Positions 60,140 through 64,000 of a DNA stretch of 64,000 nucleotides are shown here, one piece after another. The notes below the pieces were generated by a model, which searched no databases, had not been told where the DNA came from, and saw only the letters and a program-made list of their open reading frames with translations. Origin of the DNA: Hermodice carunculata (taxonomy: Eukaryota; Annelida; Polychaeta; Eunicida; Amphinomidae); the NCBI GenBank assembly GCA_964020975.1, contig OZ026617.1, forward strand, positions 29,597,859 to 29,661,858. The letters are read 5' to 3'. How positions within the stretch are numbered: position 1 is the first letter of the stretch; every line of letters begins with the position of its first letter. A program made the translations under genes and the position numbers.

Positions 60140-61495
60140 CTTCCAAAAGCAGATTAAATTTTCTAAGCTGGATTAAATTCAACACAATGCACAGTAAGCG
60201 TACAGTGAGGAGACTTAAACTTTTACAATCCTGGTGACATTCTGTTTCAAGTTATCCTCTGATCACGCTAACTCATATCAGGGAAAGAAGCGTAATGTAA
60301 AGGGGATTAACTTGGGCCATTTAACCCAACCTGTTGCTGACAGTGTCGTCTCCAGCCAGTCTTGTGTGATGTGTGTTATGTGTATACGCCACCAGTAATC
60401 AGGTGAAATGCCCAAGCTTCTCAGAAATACAACTTGAAAGTTGACACTGAGTTACTGCATGGCCTTGTTGATACCAAGACAGACCAAGCTCTCGTGTTTT
60501 TCTTCTCCACTTTATGGAAATACATGACACAAGGTCAGCTCAGCAGGCAAGAAGAAAGCAGGAGCTAACCTGCCTGGCAGACCGCTAATGGACAGAATGC
60601 TAAAATTAGGGCCATCACACATTAAAAAAATAATATTGTAAATAAAGCAAGATGTGCTTTCTATAAAAGCTTTTTCAAGTCTTGTTTGAGTATACTTTAT
60701 GCTAGCATAAAAAGCTTTTCATGGTTTCATTTTCCTGGTGGTTCTATAAAACTGCGAGGTTGGCCAATAAACTTGCAGGAGCCCCAGAATCTATCATAAA
60801 TTTGCTTGCTTGCTTTTTTTTTTTTTTTTTTTTTTGCATACAAGCTCAAATGAAAGGTGTATAAACTTTGCAAAAAAACCATGAGTTACTTGAAATAAAA
60901 AAAAAAAAAAAAACAAGAGTCAGTAATTTGCCAATCCACCAACTACAACCCACACAGCAGGTCAACACTCCTCACCCTTTATTCCTGACAACAGTCACGG
61001 AATATGTTACGGAGTTCTTTTATTCTACATCTGACATTTTTATACACAGAAATAAGACGGTTCAAGTGCCTGTTTGACGTACTGCGTATGATTTACATTG
61101 GCACACCTACCTCGGTAGTCTGGGTGACAAACTGTACTAGTTTTGTCACCTCAATTCGCTAACCTCCCTTCTCTTCCCTAACTCCCTTTTTAGAACATTT
61201 TTGCAAAAGATGGTTTTATTGCTCCTCCCCTGTCCAAAAAGAATTAATTTTTAATGAATATTAACTGTTTTAAATCTACCAGAAAATGTCACACAAAGCA
61301 AGGGGGTCAAAATTCATTTCCCTGGCAACTTAAAACATCGGACTCTATGACCCTTCAAGAGCTGTCATTTTTACATTAGAGATAATCCTTTTTCATTGCC
61401 ACAAAACCCCTTCTCTTAACTTATGTAATATCCACACAGATTTATACATTAGATTCCAAAGCTGTCTATATATCTAATGTATGTTTCGACGATTA
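60140..61495. other. Unassigned sequence
   Basis: A T run of about 20 at 60816 and an A run at 60898. No gene or repeat family recognised. Confidence 0.5.
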
Positions 61496-61499
61496 TAGG

Positions 61500-61735
61500 G
61501 TCAGGGAGTGCTGCAGCCTTGCCTGCAAGACAGACCAATCTCTGTGTGTTTTCCAGTCCACGCCCTCTGCCCTTTGAGCATGTGATCCATGTTTTTGTGC
61601 TGAAAAAGTGGCTCAAATCCTGATTGGTCTATTTCAGTTACCATGGTAACAGACTACACTGCAATAGGACAGACAGACAGCAGCCATGGCTAATGTAATA
61701 CTGATCAACTTGCTGATTGGCACATCAGTCCACGA
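61500..61735 (+). repeat. Dispersed repeat family I, copy 3
   Basis: GACAGACCAATCTCTGTGTG, then CCTGATTGGTCTATTTCA, then the perfect palindrome GTTACCATGGTAAC at 61637-61650, then AACTTGCTGATTGGCACATC. It aligns with 38745-38930 over about 230 bp by eye. Confidence 0.6.
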
Positions 61736-61751
61736 GAAGTAAGGGTGGCAG

Positions 61752-62166
61752 CTAGTGCAGCTTTAATACCTGGACTATAAAACCCTGCTGTCTTGAGGCA
61801 AACCAAACAAGATCCGCCAATACGCCATACTTTAAGAGTTGTACTATATATATATCTTGCAATTTGAGTATTTTGTGGGATTTGAAAATAGGATCTGTAT
61901 GAGCATTATACAAGCTTTGGTTAATAAGTTGTATTGCTTGCTTTTGCATTTTTTTTCTCGCACTCAAGCTTGTGCCCCCATAAAAGTATGCCATGATGAA
62001 ATTTGTAAAGTATTAAAGAATTATATCTAGTTTGCAATATATTTGAGGGCAGAAACTTTTTCAATTTATTCATTATGCCAATTGTTTGGGAAATTTTTGA
62101 TGACATCCTTTCGATGTGATAATTCCAGCTCATATATGTTTGTCAAGTAGAAGGCCCAACAAGCTA
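61752..62166 (-). mobile_element. LINE fragment, C-terminal end of the reverse-transcriptase ORF
   Basis: The minus strand encodes LGLLLDKHI, then SWNYHIERMSSKISQTIG, then KLKKFLPSNIL, then YNSLILYKFHHGILLWGH. In another frame it continues with KKMQKQAIQLINQSLYNAHT, then DPIFKSHKILKLQDIY. These match the thumb and C-terminal region that follows the catalytic core in Jockey/CR1-type LINEs (typically NSKYNAHTDPLFK..LLK..DIY). At least two frameshifts are present, one after LLLDKHI (about 62127) and one near 61970-61990. It may be the same family as the fragment at 17.5 kb, but the two pieces do not overlap. Confidence 0.75.
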
Positions 62167-62457
62167 AACTTGTCAAAACATTATATTTTAACACTATTGA
62201 TTTTTAGGGCAAGTAGTGATGGGTCAATATAGTCATGTCACTACACGCTACAACAGGACACATGCACATGGTATTTTCAGCAATAAAGTAGTCCCTCCCA
62301 AATAAGGAGATCTACTGTTGCTGACCACACATGGCTTATTTGCATACATGTATGTGCAATGTGATCTGTGAAAGCAAGTCACATTGGTGTCTGTAGGGGC
62401 TGCAGGTACAAACATTATGATTTTTTCTGTCTTTTTATCCATCTGACATCTCTTTAA

Positions 62458-62672
62458 CCCTTTCCCCCCGAATTAAGAATGAGTTTAAAACTGAGTCAGC
62501 AGCTTTCCTTTGACATGGGTCAAGTGCCCAACCCATTCTAAGGCAACTTCCAACAAGGTCTCATCAATAATTCTCATTCAAACTGTTTTCATTGCTGCTG
62601 AAATTCGTCAGGAACATTGAAGCAGAGGACACATGACCACCAGCCAGTTTTGGTTGGTTTAGGACAAAAGGA
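62458..62672 (+). mobile_element. piggyBac-type MITE, family B copy 5
   Basis: TTAA on each side, left end CCCTTTCCCCCCGAATTAAG, right end TTAGGACAAAAGGA. It contains ACATGACCACCAGCCAGTTT. The palindrome is badly eroded. Confidence 0.75.
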
Positions 62673-62875
62673 TTAACTGCTTCATGCCCATCTGGCTCCT
62701 CACATACAGCATATTAAGAATTACAAAGATGCAAACTGTTAGGGTATATCTTCTGTAACAAGGCTTATTTTTGTGTTACCCAGCATCTATATTTTTGCAC
62801 TAAGTTTGTAATTCAACCATCCTGAGACATCTCAAAAGTATACAATTCCAATACTTCCTCATGTTTGGGCTTGAA

Positions 62876-62985
62876 TCCTTTCTCTCTTAAAACAGCCAGA
62901 GCTAACTGGAACATAAAATATCACCTGCTTTAAAATCAATAAATTTAATTAGTGTTAATAATAAACTGAGAACTGCAGATGAACC
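62876..62985 (-). mobile_element. Family B MITE fragment at the edge of the terminal satellite
   Basis: CCTTTCTCTCTTAAAACAGC, then ATCACCTGCTTTAAAATCAA, then AAACTGAGAACTGCAGATGA align position by position with the left half of the inverted copy at 21155. The alignment passes without a gap into the first unit of the 30-bp array. Confidence 0.65.
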
Positions 62986-64000
62986 CTATCAGAATAGCAT
63001 GCCCTAAGTCTGTAGCTATCAGAATAGCATGCCCGAAGTCTATGGCTATCAGAACAGCATGCCAGAAGTCTATAGCTATCCCAATACTATGCCCTAAGCC
63101 TGTAGCCATCAGAACAGCATGTCCTAAATCTATAGCTATCAGAATAGCATGCCAGACATCTATAGCTATCACAATACCATGCCCTAAATCTATATAGCTA
63201 TCAGAACAGCATGCCTTAAGTCTGTAGCAATCAGAACAGCATGCCCTAAGTCTATAGCTATAGAAACAGCATGCCCTAAATAGCTATCAGAACAGCATGA
63301 CCTAAGTCTATAGCCATCAGAAAAGCATGCCCTAAGTCTATAGCCATAGAAACAGCATGCCCTAAATTAATAGCTATCAGAATAGCATGCCCTAAGTCTA
63401 TAGCTATCAGAACAGCATGCCCTAAGTCTATAGCCATCAGAAAAGCATGCCCTAAGTCTATAGCCACAAAAACAGCATGCCCTAAATTAATAGCTATCAG
63501 AATAGCATGCATTAAGTCTATAGCTATCAGAATAGCATGCATTAAGTCTATAGCTATCAGAATAGCATGCCCTAAGTCTGTAGCTATCAGAAGTCTGTAG
63601 CTATCAGAACAGCATGACCAAAGTCTGTGGCTATCAGAACAGCATGCCCTAAGTCTACAGCTATAAGAATAGCATGCCCTAAATCTACCGCTATCAGAAC
63701 AGCAAGCCCTAAGTCTATAGTTATCATGCAGAATATGCTGCCCTATTTAGTCCATAGCTATCAGAACAACATGTCCTAAGTCTATAGCAATCAGAATAGC
63801 ATGTCCTAAGCCTATAGCTATCACAACAGCATGACCCAAGTCTGTGGCTATCAGAATAGCATGCCCTAAATCTTTGACTATCAGAACAGCATGCACTAAG
63901 TCTACAGCTATCAGAATAGCATACCCCAAGTCTGTAGCTATCAGAATAGTATGCCCTAAACTTATAGCTATCAGGACAGCATGCCCTAAGTCTGTAGCTA
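62983..64000 (+). repeat. 30-bp satellite array, about 34 units, open at the window end
   Basis: Units of TATCAGAATAGCATGCCCTA then AGTCTATAGC, with recurrent variants (AACAGC, CTGTAGC, ACCTAAG). The array continues beyond the window. Open frames on both strands through it are a by-product of the 30-bp period. Confidence 0.95.

Noticed and set aside
62945-63929. Long repeated-peptide ORFs (AIDLGHAILI repeats) on both strands
   Set aside because: They are the translation of a 30-bp satellite whose period is a multiple of three. Several frames on both strands are open, and there is no start context or domain.
1-64000. LTR retroelements, Polintons, endogenous viruses
   Set aside because: No long direct terminal repeats, integrase, protease, capsid or envelope-like frames were recognised.

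Overview
The window is animal nuclear DNA from a repeat-rich, AT-biased genome. There are no operons and no bacterial-type genes. Coding sequence is sparse and split by GT-AG introns, and most of the 64 kb is old transposable-element sequence and tandem repeats. The repeat types suggest a marine lophotrochozoan, most likely a mollusc: ~235-bp MITEs with TTAA targets, elements with tandemly repeated cores and a GACGGACGG-rich tail (compare the pearl elements of bivalves), and dispersed GGTCAAGGTCA repeats. This assignment is an inference.

The one clear host gene is on the minus strand: a 3.5-kb internal exon at 10845-14383. It carries the second half of one PDZ domain, a linker of about 1,080 residues that looks disordered and is rich in Pro, Ser and acidic residues, and the first half of another PDZ domain. 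Both splice sites are visible. The flanking exons are not confidently identified, so much of the window is probably intron of this gene. A 45-bp minus-strand exon candidate with a PDZ-like glycine loop lies at 46823-46867, but its phase does not join directly to the large exon.

Layout. 1-10.8 kb: hairpin-bearing MITEs, two minisatellites (3.2-4.5 kb), a GA/GAAA purine tract (5.9 kb) and a Tigger/pogo-like MITE (9.6 kb). 10.8-14.4 kb: the PDZ exon. 14.4-24 kb: MITE copies, a dead LINE reverse-transcriptase fragment (17.5-18 kb), and elements with tandem cores at 18.9-19.7 and 20.2-20.8 kb. 24-31 kb: unassigned sequence, a Penelope-like GIY-YIG fragment (27.2-27.7 kb) and a MITE. 30.3-33.2 kb: an element with inverted ends, interrupted by a tandem-core element. 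33.7-48.1 kb: several minisatellites and MITEs. 48.6-51.5 kb: GGTCA-type repeats and an (AT)n tract. 53-62.7 kb: MITEs with long palindromes, further GGTCA repeats and a second LINE fragment. From 62.98 kb to the end: a 30-bp satellite array that runs off the window.

Two themes stand out. First, several otherwise different TTAA-flanked MITE families carry nearly perfect central palindromes whose two arms agree within a copy although copies differ from each other. Second, at least three minisatellite arrays start inside recognisable MITE sequence and their units resemble the MITE interior, so these small transposons appear to seed the local satellites.
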